Source: Epiperipatus broadwayi
Taxonomy: Eukaryota; Onychophora; Udeonychophora; Euonychophora; Peripatidae
Direction: 5' to 3'
NCBI GenBank assembly: GCA_028023455.1
Contig: JAQFVV010012974.1
Coordinates: 254,001-318,000 of the forward strand
Length of the DNA stretch: 64,000 nt
Under the pieces are notes generated by a model. The model saw nothing but the letters and a program-made list of their open reading frames with translations, was not told where the DNA came from and ran no database searches. The position numbers and the translations under genes are program-made. Below, in pieces: positions 23,546 to 36,481 of the stretch (within the stretch, counting starts at the first letter, position 1; each line of letters begins with the position of its first letter).

Positions 23546-25250
23546 AACCATAAAGTAAAATATAGGTATAAACACAGGCCTAAGTCAGAAGATCTCTAAT
23601 GCATTAAATAACCATATAACCTCAGGTAAGTCCTTTCACAGGCTAAATAAACAATAACTGAATATATCCTCTCATAAACAAAGCACACAGTAATTAATAA
23701 ATTATTTTACAAGATAAGGATAGACAAATGGTTGATTGATAATTCATGATTAGATTCTACAAACAATAATAAAAAACAGTAATAGTAAGTTTCTTAAGTA
23801 TTAAATAATTCAATTGTTAAGAAAATTAACTTTGCAATAAAAATCTAAAATAATTTAGGTTCTTTTAACTAATTTACAGTGATAGTAACAACGGGAGTCT
23901 TATTTTCTTCACATCTTATCAACTCTTTCTTTCTTTATAATGAAGTACAGATTTATCTATAGATGAGTTTAAATATAACATTGGCTAAAAAAATATTAAT
24001 TCTTACTTCTTTGTTGGTTCTTAAATCACTTGCTAAACAAAATCAAGTTTTCTTAAAATCTAAAATAATTATCTGGCAACAGCAATACTAAAGTGATGCA
24101 GTAGGTAGAAGGATATTTTTGTTTTATCAAATATATCACGAAGTACTCTAACAACAAGGGCTTCAATAATGTAATCTTGTATAAATTTAATTGCATATAT
24201 AATGGTTGCATGAATTGTATAAAGGTGACAATTTCAAAATAATATGTACCCCTATATATACACTTTAAACACTTTTTACTATTTAAATATATATATATGA
24301 TAGATAAACACTTTTTACTATTTAAATATATATATATGATAGATGGCGACGGACACAGAGATCTAATCAAAAAATAAAATCAATATTTATTACAAGGGCT
24401 AAATATATTTTTCTTTAGTTTATAATTTAACAAAAAAAAATATACATTATTTACTACTATTACCTACAATAAAAATAAATTAAAGAAACCTTTACATCAA
24501 TTAATACATAAGTTAGTTATAATTTACATATATAATATATTATACTTGTGCGCTTGGATTTAATAATCAGTGTTACATACTAAGGGTTTTGAGCGCATTT
24601 CAATGGACTAATAATATAGTTGTAGCTAGTAATATAATAAGATATATATATCTACATTGGAATTACTGCACAGTTTTCTTAATATCCAATTTATAATTTA
24701 AACAATATAAAACAAGGTGTACATTGTATTCGTGTTAGACAACTACAGCTTGTGGAATTGAGAAATGCAAACTCAACACTTTACTCAGCATATAATCATT
24801 TAAAAGTATATATAATAAGGAAATAGGGTTTATAATCATGCAAATGCATTTTGTAACACACAATACATCAGTATTTATGGGCAATGATGATGAAAAAAGC
24901 CTGTAGTAAAGAGGGCAGAGCAATACTGTCTCAATGCTACACATACACAAGTGTCCCATTAGCATTTACTGCTAACATATGGAAAGGCCTAACAAATAAT
25001 ATCTAAACAAAATAAGAAATTATCAACATAATTGCCACAATAAATACATGATTAAAAGAAGAAATACCAATAATAAAAGAAAAGGCATTGAGATAATGAT
25101 TAAATGGCAAATCTTAAATCACATCTGCTCATATTTATGATGCATATAGTAAAATGTAATTAAAAGACCAATACAAACGTTTTTACGGAAGATAAATAAA
25201 TTGTTAATTTTAGAGTTATAACCATAATAATAGAAACTATACTCCAATCC
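23546..25250. other. Inverted-repeat spacer, first part; no gene seen
   Basis: AT-rich sequence without a recognised gene. It includes the short tandem duplication at 24,267-24,344, annotated separately. A GC-slightly-richer line near 24,548-24,600 ('gtgcgcttggattt') has no identified role. Confidence 0.35.
24267..24344. repeat. Two tandem 39-bp units with (AT)n
   Basis: AAACACTTTTTACTATTTAAATATATATATATGATAGAT occurs twice, end to end and without change, indicating a recent duplication. Confidence 0.85.
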
Positions 25251-25254
25251 AAAG

Positions 25255-25345
25255 CAAAATATATATAAATCTCCAATCTTCTAATGGGGATATATATGAT
25301 CATTTGAAATCATTTTTGAAAATGTGTTCTTAAATATATATATAT
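25255..25345 (+). repeat. Left arm of a nested inverted repeat (about 90 bp)
   Basis: 'aaatctccaatcttctaatg' and 'gatcatttgaaatcattt' followed by 'tgttcttaaatata' are repeated in inverse order at 26,533-26,620. The pair encloses the two F2 foldbacks, so it forms a second palindrome inside the giant inverted repeat's spacer. Confidence 0.8.
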
Positions 25346-25550
25346 ATATATATATATATTAATATATACATATATATATATATATTTAACCGTGCAAATC
25401 TTCGTTTTAACATATATATATATATATAAATCAAAGTAGCAACTCTACCCTTATGAATATTTATAAAGTATACATGCTGTAATCTCACAAAACACAATAA
25501 ACACAAACAAAAACATTTATATACACCACTTTTAAATACATAACATGATT

Positions 25551-25873
25551 AGCATTTCTTATTCTTGCATATAACTGTTATTAAAACATGCCAAACTCTC
25601 TATGCATATTGCCACTCAATGCATGCCAGAATAATCAATGGATGCCAGAAGACTTGTGCAGAAAATCCCCATCTAGTGTTTACTCATCTAATATCCCCAG
25701 ACTAGTTTCTGGCCTGTGGCCTTCATCAGTGAGGGGCCTTGGATCTGAGAGCACTGCACCTAGATCTTAGGATCTAATGCAATTCTCCAAGCCTTCTGGC
25801 ATCCATTGATTACTCTGGTTTGCATTGAGTGGCAATACATATAGAGAGTTTTTCCTGTTTTAATAACAGTTAT
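25551..25873. repeat. F2 foldback, compact copy
   Basis: The left arm contains ACTCTCTATGCATATTGCC, 'ccagaataatcaatggatgc', 'ccagactagtttctggcctg' and 'ggatctgagagcactgcacc'. The right arm is a short inverse of the first part ('ccttctggcatccattgatt', 'gagtggcaatacatatagag'). Outermost are 'taactgttattaaaaca' and its inverse. No coding frame is credible. Confidence 0.85.
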
Positions 25874-26325
25874 AAGCAAGCATAAGAAATGGTGATTATG
25901 TGTTGTTTATTGGCTTAAGACCAATCATGCCTAAAAGGATAGTTGTAGCTATGGTTATTAAAGAATCAAGGTCATAAAAATGTATAGGTACTGAACTGAG
26001 TTCAGACCTATATGACTATATAAGCTAATGAGCTTGGATTGAAAATATTATAGTGTTTTCAGTTTAAGACTTATAGTTTTGTAGTCAAGTAGAGATAAAA
26101 GGTGGCTGCTGGAGGGTTACATTAGATCCTAAGATCTCAGTTCAGTGCTCTCAGATCCAAGGCTCCTCACTGAAGAAGGTCACAAGGCAGAAACTAATCT
26201 GCAGATATTGAATGAGTAGGCACTACATGGGGTTTTTCTGCACAAGCCCTCTGGCATCCATTGATTATTCTGGTTTGCATTGAGTGGCAATACATAGAGA
26301 GTTTTGCCTATTTTAATAACCTTTA
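25874..26325 (-). repeat. F2 right-arm unit in tandem with the previous copy
   Basis: It continues directly from the previous copy. It carries 'gtttattggcttaagacca', 'tataggtactgaactgag', 'gataaaaggtggctgctgg', 'cagtgctctcagatccaagg' and 'gcattgagtggcaatacat' in order, the full-length inverse of the F2 left arm. A unit of about 460 bp with the same order recurs at 53.94-54.43 kb. Confidence 0.85.
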
Positions 26326-26532
26326 AATACATGATTATATATGTAAGATATACCCAATTAAAGAATAAAATAAAATGATATTAATAAAATATTAAATGTA
26401 CATAACATTTAAACATCATAATAATAAAATATAAAATACAAAAAATCTTAAGTGGTTTTCTCTTCTTATCTGGAGTGAAAGTCATTTCCCCTCAATTGTA
26501 AGTTTGATTACTTTAATGACCATTTATCTTGT

Positions 26533-26620
26533 TTCATATATTTAAGAACACATTCTCAAGAATCATTTCAAATGATCATATATATCCTCATTAGAAAATT
26601 GGAGATTTCCCCATAATAAT
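26533..26620 (-). repeat. Right arm of nested inverted repeat
   Basis: The inverse of 25,255-25,345: 'tatatttaagaacaca', 'atttcaaatgatcatatata', 'ttagaaaattggagattt'. Confidence 0.8.
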
Positions 26621-29350
26621 AAGTTCATGTTAGATAACATAATACAGCAGGATGGTGATATTTTACTGAGAGATTAAAAAAAATCATACTGACTTTATAA
26701 TGGAAGGAGCTTTTATCAGCATGTCATAACATTGCAAAGATTAAACTGATTGTTAAATTTAAAGAACAAATTGAATATATCACACAATAAAAACATATAT
26801 TAAAGCTACATTTAAGCAAAAAGAGTTATATAACTTATATAGACAGATAAGTTATAAATGCATGATATAAATGAATTATATTAAGTAGGTTGTATATATG
26901 TATATATTAAATTGGGCACATTAATATAACAAGTTTATTATAAATCAATATGTATATCCAAATGTAATTATTTTCATAATAATATATTATAAAGCAAAGC
27001 ATATATTAGAATATAGGTATAAAAATAAACAATATATAATAAAGGTAAATCCATAATTATATTTTATAATGAGCCTACAAACACCTTAACTATAGATTAA
27101 TCAAATAAAATCAGAATAGTTCATGATAAATAATATAGTAAGTTTCTAGTTTCAGATAATATATTATATGATTAAGTAAAATTAAAAAAAGATTGCAAGA
27201 TAATGAGACATATAATACCTCTGATTGCATTGTTGTAGTTTCAACTCCAGTTTCCATGGAAAATTGCTTTCTTTTCCTTCATTTGTAGAAATTTAGAGAT
27301 TAAAATAAAATAGCATAAGTTGAAGGAAGATTGATTGCTTGGATAAGCTTCCTTTTAATAGCACATATTGTTTTGTTCTCCAAAACAATTAAAACTTAAT
27401 TAACTTAGCTGTAGAATTCAGTAAACAAAATAATATTAATGTGACCAATTGATAGTGATGATGAAGAAGTGCACCTTATGCTTTTAAAATTGCCCCTTTT
27501 ATAGTTCTTTGAAAGTAACATGTGATTCCAATTAAAGCAATTAACAGAGGGGTAGGAAGGGTATTGCAATTGACAGGAACCTAAAAAGATTTGCTCCAGA
27601 AATGATTTAAAGATAATTTAAATAAATACAGAGAAAAGTAATTTTAAGTATTTTTCATAGTAAAAAAATATTTTTCTTCTTTCTAAATACAATTATTTGT
27701 TAATCAAAACATTTGAAATTAAAGTTATCTAACTCGAATAGGGGGGAGGGTAACTATTTTTTTTTTGTTTTAATAGGAAGTTAACAACAGAAAAAAATAT
27801 AAATATTAGACTTAATGTTTCAAAATCAGTGGTTGGGTAGATAGCAACCTAGGCATTGACGTAATCTTAAATAAATAAAAATGCAATTATACAGCTTTAA
27901 ATACTTAAAATGGAGCATTAAGTTACTCAATTAAGTTAATAAAGATAAAATCAGCTCACGTTTTAGACTTATAATAATAATAAAAAATGCAGGTACTATA
28001 TTGTACCTATATATTTTTTTGCAAAATAAATGGTCACAATATGTATATAATTTATTCTTATACATTAGATTGAACCTCTATGATATATATATAATTTATT
28101 TTTATATAATAGATTGCATCTTTACCATTATAATATTTAAGGACATTATAGACAGTTTTATTTTTTAATGTAGTGCCAATTAGAATCTGTACTTCACGGA
28201 ATGCTTCTATGTTTATAATTTAAATCACTCTTTCAGAGTTATCATTAGCAATATTTTGTCTGTTTTACACTCAGCAAAATTTAGAAATAAAATTACAGTA
28301 TAGCTTATAAAAAAAAGCTAAAAATAAGCTAATTAAAGTTTTGATGGTCTCTTACTGGAAGATTCTTTGAACTTGGGTATATAAACAAACTTTTAAACTC
28401 CTCTTTCATCACTGTTAGAAATAAAATAAAAAAGAATTGTTTTGTAGATTAATTTACTATTTATGATTATTTTGACAAAATATTTATATAATAATTATGA
28501 AATATATATAAATTGATGTTTACCCTTAGATTTTTAAAAATTGTTATATTTTTCTTTATCATTAACAAAATCACTCAACTCACAACTTTGACATCATTCA
28601 CCTCAGATCAATATAATAATGATTATTACTAATCATTTTCTAAACTAGCACAGTTATAAACTTTAAACCTCAGTTAAAGATTAATATATTTGATTTTTAT
28701 AATTTTTAAAAATATGTTTCATAAAAATACAAGATAAAAAAAATGAAGAAAAGAAAGTACAACAGTTATAATCATTATACTCTATCAAATACCATAATAT
28801 TGAATTTTTGTGATAATTCAATAAATATAAATGCAATTTTAAAATGTAGAACAGAACCTCATAACTTTATGATGATTTTATAATTATTTGTTTGAGGTTA
28901 ATAATGAAATTCATTCAACAACAATTCTAATTTACTTTTTTCAACAGCATTATAACAGCCGGTATATTAAAAAGTAATTGTTCTCATTATGTGTTTTATA
29001 TTAGTATTATTTTTCTTATATTTGAAAAGTTCAGACATGATTTTTAAGAGTGGTTTTTATTTATTAATTTATATTTCTTAAAAATCAACAAGAGCTATTT
29101 ATTGATTCCACAATGTTGAATAACGTTTGTAATACTAAAATTAGATTGTTGAACTATAACTCAAATTGCCATTCGTGGAAAAGTTAATTTTAATTTTATT
29201 ATAATTTTAATAAGTTAACATCATATTGACAATTATCAAAACAACAATATTCCATTGTTATCATTTTAAAAATTTATTTTTTTTACATATTTATATGTCA
29301 TTAGTTCTCGATCAATCATTTTTCATTTTGCAGAATAAACCAAGCATCTT
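26621..29350. other. Inverted-repeat spacer, central part; no gene seen
   Basis: AT-rich. No RT landmarks, RNA gene or clear repeat was identified. A G-rich run (GGGGGGAGGG) lies near 27,741. Confidence 0.35.
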
Positions 29351-29355
29351 TGATT

Positions 29356-29359
29356 TCTC

Positions 29360-29432
<73 letters not shown>
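29356..29432. repeat. (CT)n-(GT)n microsatellite
   Basis: A CT array of roughly 28-30 units runs to 29,418, then (GT)7. The apparent Ser-Leu protein here is an artefact of the repeat. Confidence 0.95.
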
Positions 29433-29599
29433 CATTTTTTTCTTCACAAACTACTTCAATAAAATTTGGATTGAATCCATGTCCAAAAAAGTTTTTAAAT
29501 CATTGATTGTAAACTAATGATATTTTACTTGTAGTGTATTTTGATTTTAATTTAAAAAAAAAAAAAAACTTTAAATACTTTGCACTAAATTGTTAAATA

Positions 29600-30090
29600 A
29601 TTTATATTTAAACTATTTTAAAATATATATACAGAAGGGATTTGAACCCAGGTATTCAAGCTCCCTACATATATCCACTCCATCTTATAGAATCAATACA
29701 CATGGCTACATACATGCAAAATGATAAATAATCTCTAATATACATATTTCATGCTGAACTGGCACTCATCAGTCAGTCCAGATCATCATCTCCCACATAT
29801 ATTTATAAATGCTCAGTTTATATTAAGATAGAAAATCTTCAAATTATAATGAACAGACTTCAATCTTCAAATTAAAGTTTGAAGATTTGCTATCTTAATA
29901 TACACCATGCACTGACTATATGTATTTGTGGTATATGATAATCTGAACCAACTGATGTGGTCATGTGTATCAGATGTATAAAATAGAATGAATAGATGTA
30001 GGGAGCTTGAAAGTCTGAGTTCAAATACTTTTTAATTATAGTAAGTTTAGTATAGACAATATACTTGTATTTAAATATTATATATATATA
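29600..30090. repeat. F1 foldback element
   Basis: The left arm reads 'ttgaacccaggtattcaagctccc', 'ctgaactggcactcatcag', 'ccagatcatcatctcccac', 'gctcagtttatattaagata'. The right arm repeats these in inverse order ('tttgaagatttgctatctta', 'ataatctgaaccaactgatg', 'gggagcttgaaagtctgag'). The right arm is shortened in its middle, where part of the CTGATGAG segment is lost. It is bounded by A/T-rich tails, the right one running into (AT)n at about 30,080. Confidence 0.85.
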
Positions 30091-30098
30091 TATCAATA

Positions 30099-30237
30099 GA
30101 TGGTGTTCTACCAAAAACACTGTCAAGCATAGTTTTTTGTTTACATAAACATCAGAGCAAGTGTTCACTATCTCTAACTTGCTCTGATGTTTATGTAAAC
30201 AAAAAACTATGCTTGACGGTTTTGGTAGAACACCATC
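30099..30237. repeat. Near-perfect hairpin, about 62-bp arms
   Basis: 'gatggtgttctaccaaaa' begins the left arm and its inverse ends the right arm. Between them 'gtcaagcatagttttttg', 'tttacataaacatcag' and 'agcaagt' pair exactly with the other side. The only visible irregularity is a 3-base insertion after the first 19 bases, and the loop is about 14 bases ('gttcactatctcta'). Transcribed, it would be a long double-stranded hairpin. Confidence 0.9.
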
Positions 30238-30299
30238 TATTGTCATAAATACAAGTGTTAGCAAGTTTTAACTTGTGTTTTTTTGTTTTTCATTATATA

Positions 30300-31740
30300 T
30301 ATATAATGCAGAAAAATTGTTTAATCTCAAGATAGTCAATTAGTAATTGGTATCTTTGCAGCATCAAAAGGTAAACATTGTCTCTGTTGCATATATCCAA
30401 TCTTTTTATTTCTATTACTTATTAAATTAAAAATCAATAAAAATATCTAATTCAATATATACAACTTTTTGGGCACGATTAATTATTATTTGCAGAAATT
30501 CAAAAGGATTATTACTCTTCTGCATTCTCATACCTAAAATAAATAGTTATTGGATTTAAATCCATATAATAACTTGAGTTTGAATTAAAAGATGATTACT
30601 TTTTTTTCACTAGAACTGGAAACAAATGAGATATTATATAGGTTAATAAAGAAATCTTGTTTACCTTCAGGACAATTATTTAGTAATAGGTTTTGGAAGT
30701 ATTAAAAGATAAAGGTATCCCTGTTCCTAAAACAATTCCTTTATCTCTATTAATTGTAATTAACACTTACATATTTCAAACATAAGATTGTAGACTTTGA
30801 AAAAAATATCTGAAGCTATAGCAGGAGTGAGAATTCTTTTATATTTTAAAATATAACATGATAACACATAAATTTAAGAAAAACAAAAGTCTTTATATAA
30901 AAATGTTAAAATATATTAAATTTCATTAAATTTCAAGTCTATATGAACAGTAGTATAAAATGAAATAATTTCTAACCAAATAAAAATGATTAATCTTTTC
31001 ATGGTAAATTTTGTGATATCCTGAAATGACATCATTGAGTAAAATTTGTCAGTCATGATGCTATTCATAGAGGAATTGAATTGTGATTATACTATAAACA
31101 TATGCTATATAGTTGTAATGGGACAGTAAAGATTATATGTTTTAATTCTTTTTAATTACTAAATGATGAAGAAGTATCAACAAAAAGTAAAGCTTATAGT
31201 AATTGCAGACCTCAAATTGCACAAAATGGTAGCTCTTTATTACATTTTAATTCTTAAGCTGAAATAATTATAAATATAATTTTTTGTTTCAATGTTGTGT
31301 TTTATTATTTGAAATCTGTTGTCATTTAATACACATAAATTATATTAATAATTATATAGTATTTTTAAATAAATTTAAACATGTAAATTAGAAAAAGTTA
31401 AAAAAGTTATATTGATCTAGCTAACATAAAAACTATGTTTTTTTTACTTCATTCGATGAATTTATAGTATTTACTATTTTGCATTTTTTTAATGTTAAGT
31501 TTAAAATTAATTAATATCATAATTGTAGCAGAAATAGTTTTATTTTACCATAAATTTTTATTTAAATGGAAGGATACGTATATGAAAAAGTAAAGTTTTC
31601 AAATTTAGTGTTGATTTAATAACATTACTTTGCAATGGAAAACTTGATCATTATTTATGTGTGGATTAAAATATGATTGTAAAAATAATGTGTTCTAAAA
31701 TCTTTATTTATAAATTTATAAAATATATATTGGAATTAAT
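30300..31740. other. Inverted-repeat spacer, last part; no gene seen
   Basis: AT-rich DNA with a short AT palindrome at 30,288-30,308. No coding or RNA signal was recognised. Confidence 0.35.
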
Positions 31741-31749
31741 AATGTATTA

Positions 31750-31842
31750 ATGATGTTAAGCATCTATAAATATATATATATATATTGTAGCCTATTGGTT
31801 TATAGATGCTTAACATCATTAATATAAATATATATATATATA
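31750..31842. repeat. (AT)n snap-back at inner end of right arm
   Basis: ATGATGTTAAGCATCTATAAA, then (TA)n, then TTGTAGCCTATTGGTTTATAGATGCTTAACATCAT: the outer 20 bases are exact inverse copies around an AT core. A second (AT)n and TTGTAGCC then start the right arm proper. Confidence 0.85.
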
Positions 31843-34800
31843 TTGTAGCCTTTTGGTTTATTCTATCTATAAACCAAATGTAATAAAATGAAGTAATTGT
31901 GGAAAAAAAATTTTTTGATGTAAGAAAAGTTAAGAGATTTATTTGAAAAAGTAATGGCTATATAGCTCAAAAGTAACATATATAGAGACAGTTTGTGTTT
32001 GTGTGGAATATCTATTACTAAAGAGTTGATGAGAATTAAGATTGAATTGATTGTCAGTAGCTTTAATTAACAGTTTCTTTCTGGAGAATAAGTTTAGAGT
32101 TATAGGAGATTATAGTGAATATTTATGTTTATGATTATCAGAAATTATAATTGATTTTATGCTTGTAATTATAGGAAATTATGATGGATATTTTATGTTC
32201 ATATAATCTGAATAATCAGTTTTCTATAACATGTTCTGCACAGGTATATCCGTGTGATACAGATATATGAGTTTGATTTTTTTCTTTCCTTTATAGAAAC
32301 TGACATAATTTTTTTAAATTATTTAAAATGTAAATCTAAATAAGAAATTATTTAGCTCAAATGAATGTAACCTTTGTTGACCAAAAGGTGTTAGTAAGCT
32401 TATGTTTTTAATCATATCTTCGTTGACTAATTTTTCATAAATTGGTCGCCAAAGTGTTAATTAAAGAGATCTGGTTTCAGATCAGACAAAGTTATTAATC
32501 TAAACACTTAAGAAAGAGTCATTGTTTATTCTGAGTGGAGATTTTTTTGATTACACTTGAAGGGAAAACCACTTGTGGGGAGGGTGGAGTAGTATGTGTT
32601 TTTTTCCTTCACTCTATAAAAGAGATTGAAAAAAAAGTGAATAGAGGAACTTTTTGCTGATTGAGAACAGGGGCTAACTAACTAAAAATTAATATCTCTA
32701 AAGGTTTTTTTTTCCAAGTTTTTAAAATTTTCTTTCTCAGAATTTAATAATGTATTTAAGTTTTATAGTAGACCAAAATACAAATTTCTAATTCATCCAT
32801 GAGTGGTGCATGTTTTTTCTTTCCCTCAAGTCAATTATGAATGAATCAACTTTGAATAAGACATTTTATACTAAATGCTACAACTTATCCATTCTGCTTA
32901 TTGCAAATTCATTGAAGGAGAGAACTGTCAAACTTCTGTATGAAATTCAGATTATAATAATTATTTGGCTGTTTAAAATTCGTTTAAAGAAATTGCAGCA
33001 AACTACTAAAAATGTTTAAAAAGTTAATTCATGTTAGTAATCAGAGACTGCTTATTGTCTATGATTTGAGCCTTTAAATGAAAAAGAAGAAGAAAAGAAA
33101 CAGTGAATTCAAATCCAGGAAGAAACTCATCAAATGGAAGGTAACCAATAGAACTCTTTTGAAAATTTATTAATTCTCCTGTAGCTACACTTTTGATTTA
33201 AAATAACTATCTACATGTTTTTGTCTATCTTGATTCAAATGACTGTCTGTGCGTTCTATACACATTTAATTAAAATAACTGTCTGATGTGCAATTATATA
33301 GCTATCTCAAGTAAAATGAACTGAATATATTAATTGATTGATGGACAGTGGAAGGAAAGACATTTAAAAGAGACTATCTGTAATGATATTTATTCTTTAT
33401 TTTATTTCATTTATATAATATGTCATTTGTTTTTTTTTATATATTTCATTTTGTTTATATGCTATGTCACACTCTTATCACTAGATTATTAATTTAATAT
33501 TTGTTTATGTTTAAAATGTTTGAAGGAAAGAGAAAATAAATGATTTTGATACCATTTAAGTATAGATGCTCACATAAATTTAAATTTAAAAGTAAAGAGA
33601 GAAATGATATAAATATTTTTATTATTCTTAACAAAATTTTAATTTGTGCTTAATAGTAGATATGAAGAGTGAGGGGATGGTCGTAAAACCCATAATTATG
33701 CTAAAGTATTGTTGATCTGTTATTAATATAAATGTTAGGTATGTTGTTGGCTTGACTGTTTAAAATTGAAATAATTCATATATGTTTTGATTCGGGATTT
33801 GGTTAGTCTTTGTCATTTATCTAGGCTGTAATCGATGTATATATGGGCATATATAAAGCCATAAATGCTTGTCATTACTAACATAAAGTTATCCTACCAC
33901 CCAATAAATGGGAAATGGCTATCTCATGATTTATATACCATGGCAGGCGGAGATGACTAAGTTTCACTCCATTTATTTGTTAAAATAGGGAATTATTAAT
34001 AAAGTTACTGTTTAAGGGTAGAAAATGTTTTGCATGCCAATATAGAGAATAGGTGTCTAAGAGGAGCTCTTTACACAATTCTGGATCTTAAGAACAGATC
34101 TCTCTCTCTCTGGCTTAAGCAAATAGTTTAAGTTTGAAGTTGATGTTGTTGTTTTTTTTTAATTTCCCTTACCAAGATGTGGCTGTGTGCACATTATAAA
34201 TATTGCATGGTGATGTGTGATATGAAGAGAGTTTTTCTTATGTGGGACAAAATACCTGAAAGGATAAGGATTCAGTCAGATGTATATGTATGATGAAGAA
34301 TGACAAAGATTTTAATTAATAAACTAACCGATCTGTGTTGATTTTTTTGAATGATGGTAAATTGAGATCATCAAGCTGAATGGACATACTGACATATTAA
34401 GATATATACAGTCAAAAATGTAAAGGTGTGACAAGCATGAATGTAAAAGTGTGGGTTTTGAATTTAAACCCGTTTGCAAAATCAGTAGGGGATTTTTATG
34501 ACATATCCTTCTTCATTAGAAATGTAAAGAATTATTCCTTGATAAAGTGATTTAGAAATTTATGATTATTTAACATTGCTAGTTAAAATAATTGAAATGA
34601 ATAAATTATTTTGGAATAGTCCAATGGACAATGTTTACAATAAAAGGGGGGAAGTAGCAATTTATAGGTTTTCTTCTCTTTCAAGATATAAGTTTCCTTA
34701 AAGCTAAAATATACGGAATTCTGATTCCATGTGTGAGCGTTTGTATTTATTATTATTATTAATTATTTATTTAATAAATGAATGGGTCGAAACAATAAGT

Positions 34801-36455
34801 GAGTCATGCAGAAAAGTTAGTTGGTTTAAACATGTATTCGAACCATAGTCTTGAATAGATCAGAATCATATATTTGTGTAACAATATTATAATTTAAAGT
34901 TTTTATTTTAATCTTTATCATTATTATTTAATGTAATAAAGTTTTATTATTGTTATAACATTACATTGTGTTTTGATGTTTCAAATATCTCCAGAATCTA
35001 TATATCCAGCACCTATAGTTAAAGGAATATTAGTTCATATTTAAAATTAATTATTTATTTTATAATGATAATTTCTATCCAAGATCGATTTGCAGTAGTC
35101 ATTATAATATTGTTTCCATATTCGATTCACATAGTTGATTTTATATTAATAATTTATTTCCATGATTGAATTACAATATTGATTTTATCTTGAATATTTC
35201 TATACTCGATAAATATAATACATTATTATATTATATTAAGTCACTTTTATAAACTTCATTTTCACATAATTTATTGTCATAATTAATTTTCATAATCTGA
35301 TTTTATGATTCATTTCCATACTTTACTTTCATAAGTAAATTTTGATTTATTTATTTGATTGATGTCCATGGTTTACTTCCATAGTTTACTTTAGCAAAAT
35401 AAAATTATTAAGGTTATTAATTAAAATAGATTAGAAATAATAGAATAAAATGACAGGGAATAGTTGAGTTAAGTTTAATAAATTTAATCTTTTGATTCAT
35501 TGTAATGTTGTGAATATTGGGAGCAGACATAAAATCCCTTTTCTGCTCTTGGTGTTTAGAGTGATTACCAATAGTAAATTCATATCAAAATTCAACTTAG
35601 CATATTTGGAATCATATCCATTACAATGCAATCGCTTATAAGTGTACCTCTTGACAGATCTAGACCTTGAGAAAGAGCAGTTCAATTATTAGTCTAAGAG
35701 CTAGCTTGGAAGTCAAGTAGCATATTATAATAAAATTATTATATGATTATTAAAACAGGGATCATGAATTGATAGTTCATCTAAAGATATATGTGTGTTA
35801 GAGAAATAAGATTAGGGATTCTCAGATTAGACAACATAACACAGACATTCCATGTTATATAATTGTAGCTATTGAAAGTGATAGATGCTGAGAACAAATA
35901 ATAAAGTAATAAAATTAAATGGGGAGGATTATTTGTGATAGATTTTATCTAATATTATAGTAAATGATAATTTTATATTATGAACATAGATTATGAGTTC
36001 TCTGCATTAATTACTGATTTGTTTCCAGTCAGATATAAATGAGAACTGTATATTGTATTTTCTGTAGTTACCACTCGAGATCAGATATTTATAATAAAGT
36101 TGTGGAAGAAAGTTGTCTCATTATTATGAATTTTATAATAAATTTATCATGAAATATTTGCATGACTAATGCTAGGTTTGAAATTAAGACCACATAGATT
36201 GAATGGTTTTATCAATATTATTGTTATTATTTTTTTGAGAGACAATTTAATTACTTTCTCCAGTATCTTCTATAGTCCTAAATATGGCTAATGATGATGA
36301 TCTCTGGTGGGCATTACAAGTTATAGCTGCAATTTGGCACCCCTGGTATATTAGATCTTAAATTAGTATAAAATTCAATTGACTAGCTACTTGAAATAAA
36401 TGAGAGTTTATTGAGGTTAAATAAGTGAAAGAGTGCACGGAGAAGGTTGAGGTGA
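31843..36455 (-). repeat. Right arm of the giant inverted repeat
   Basis: The inverse copy of 18,958-23,427 (anchors given there). It starts inside (AT)n with TTGTAGCCTTTTGG and ends with GGTTGAGGTGACAATATAT, again in (AT)n. So the two ends of the arm are themselves weakly inverted (TATTGTAGCC against TATTGTCACC). Slightly longer than the left arm (about 4.6 against 4.5 kb). An open frame of 69 codons at 32,810-33,019 corresponds to the one in the left arm. Confidence 0.9.
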
Positions 36456-36481
36456 CAATATATATATATATATATATATAT
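36456..36481. repeat. (AT)n tract at outer end of right arm
   Basis: Uninterrupted AT dinucleotides adjoin GGTGACA at the end of the arm. Confidence 0.9.

Noticed and set aside
24053-24370. 105-codon minus-strand frame
   Set aside because: Contains an internal duplication caused by the 39-bp tandem repeat and has no family features.
29226-29462. Ser-Leu repeat protein
   Set aside because: Produced by the (CT)n-(GT)n microsatellite.
22286-33019. Duplicated small frame as a confirmed gene pair
   Set aside because: Openness in both arms follows from their shared origin, and differences do not clearly favour synonymous changes.
18958-36455. Maverick/Polinton or other giant DNA virus-like element with long TIRs
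   Set aside because: The arms are much longer than usual TIRs and neither arms nor spacer show polymerase, integrase, ATPase or capsid signals.
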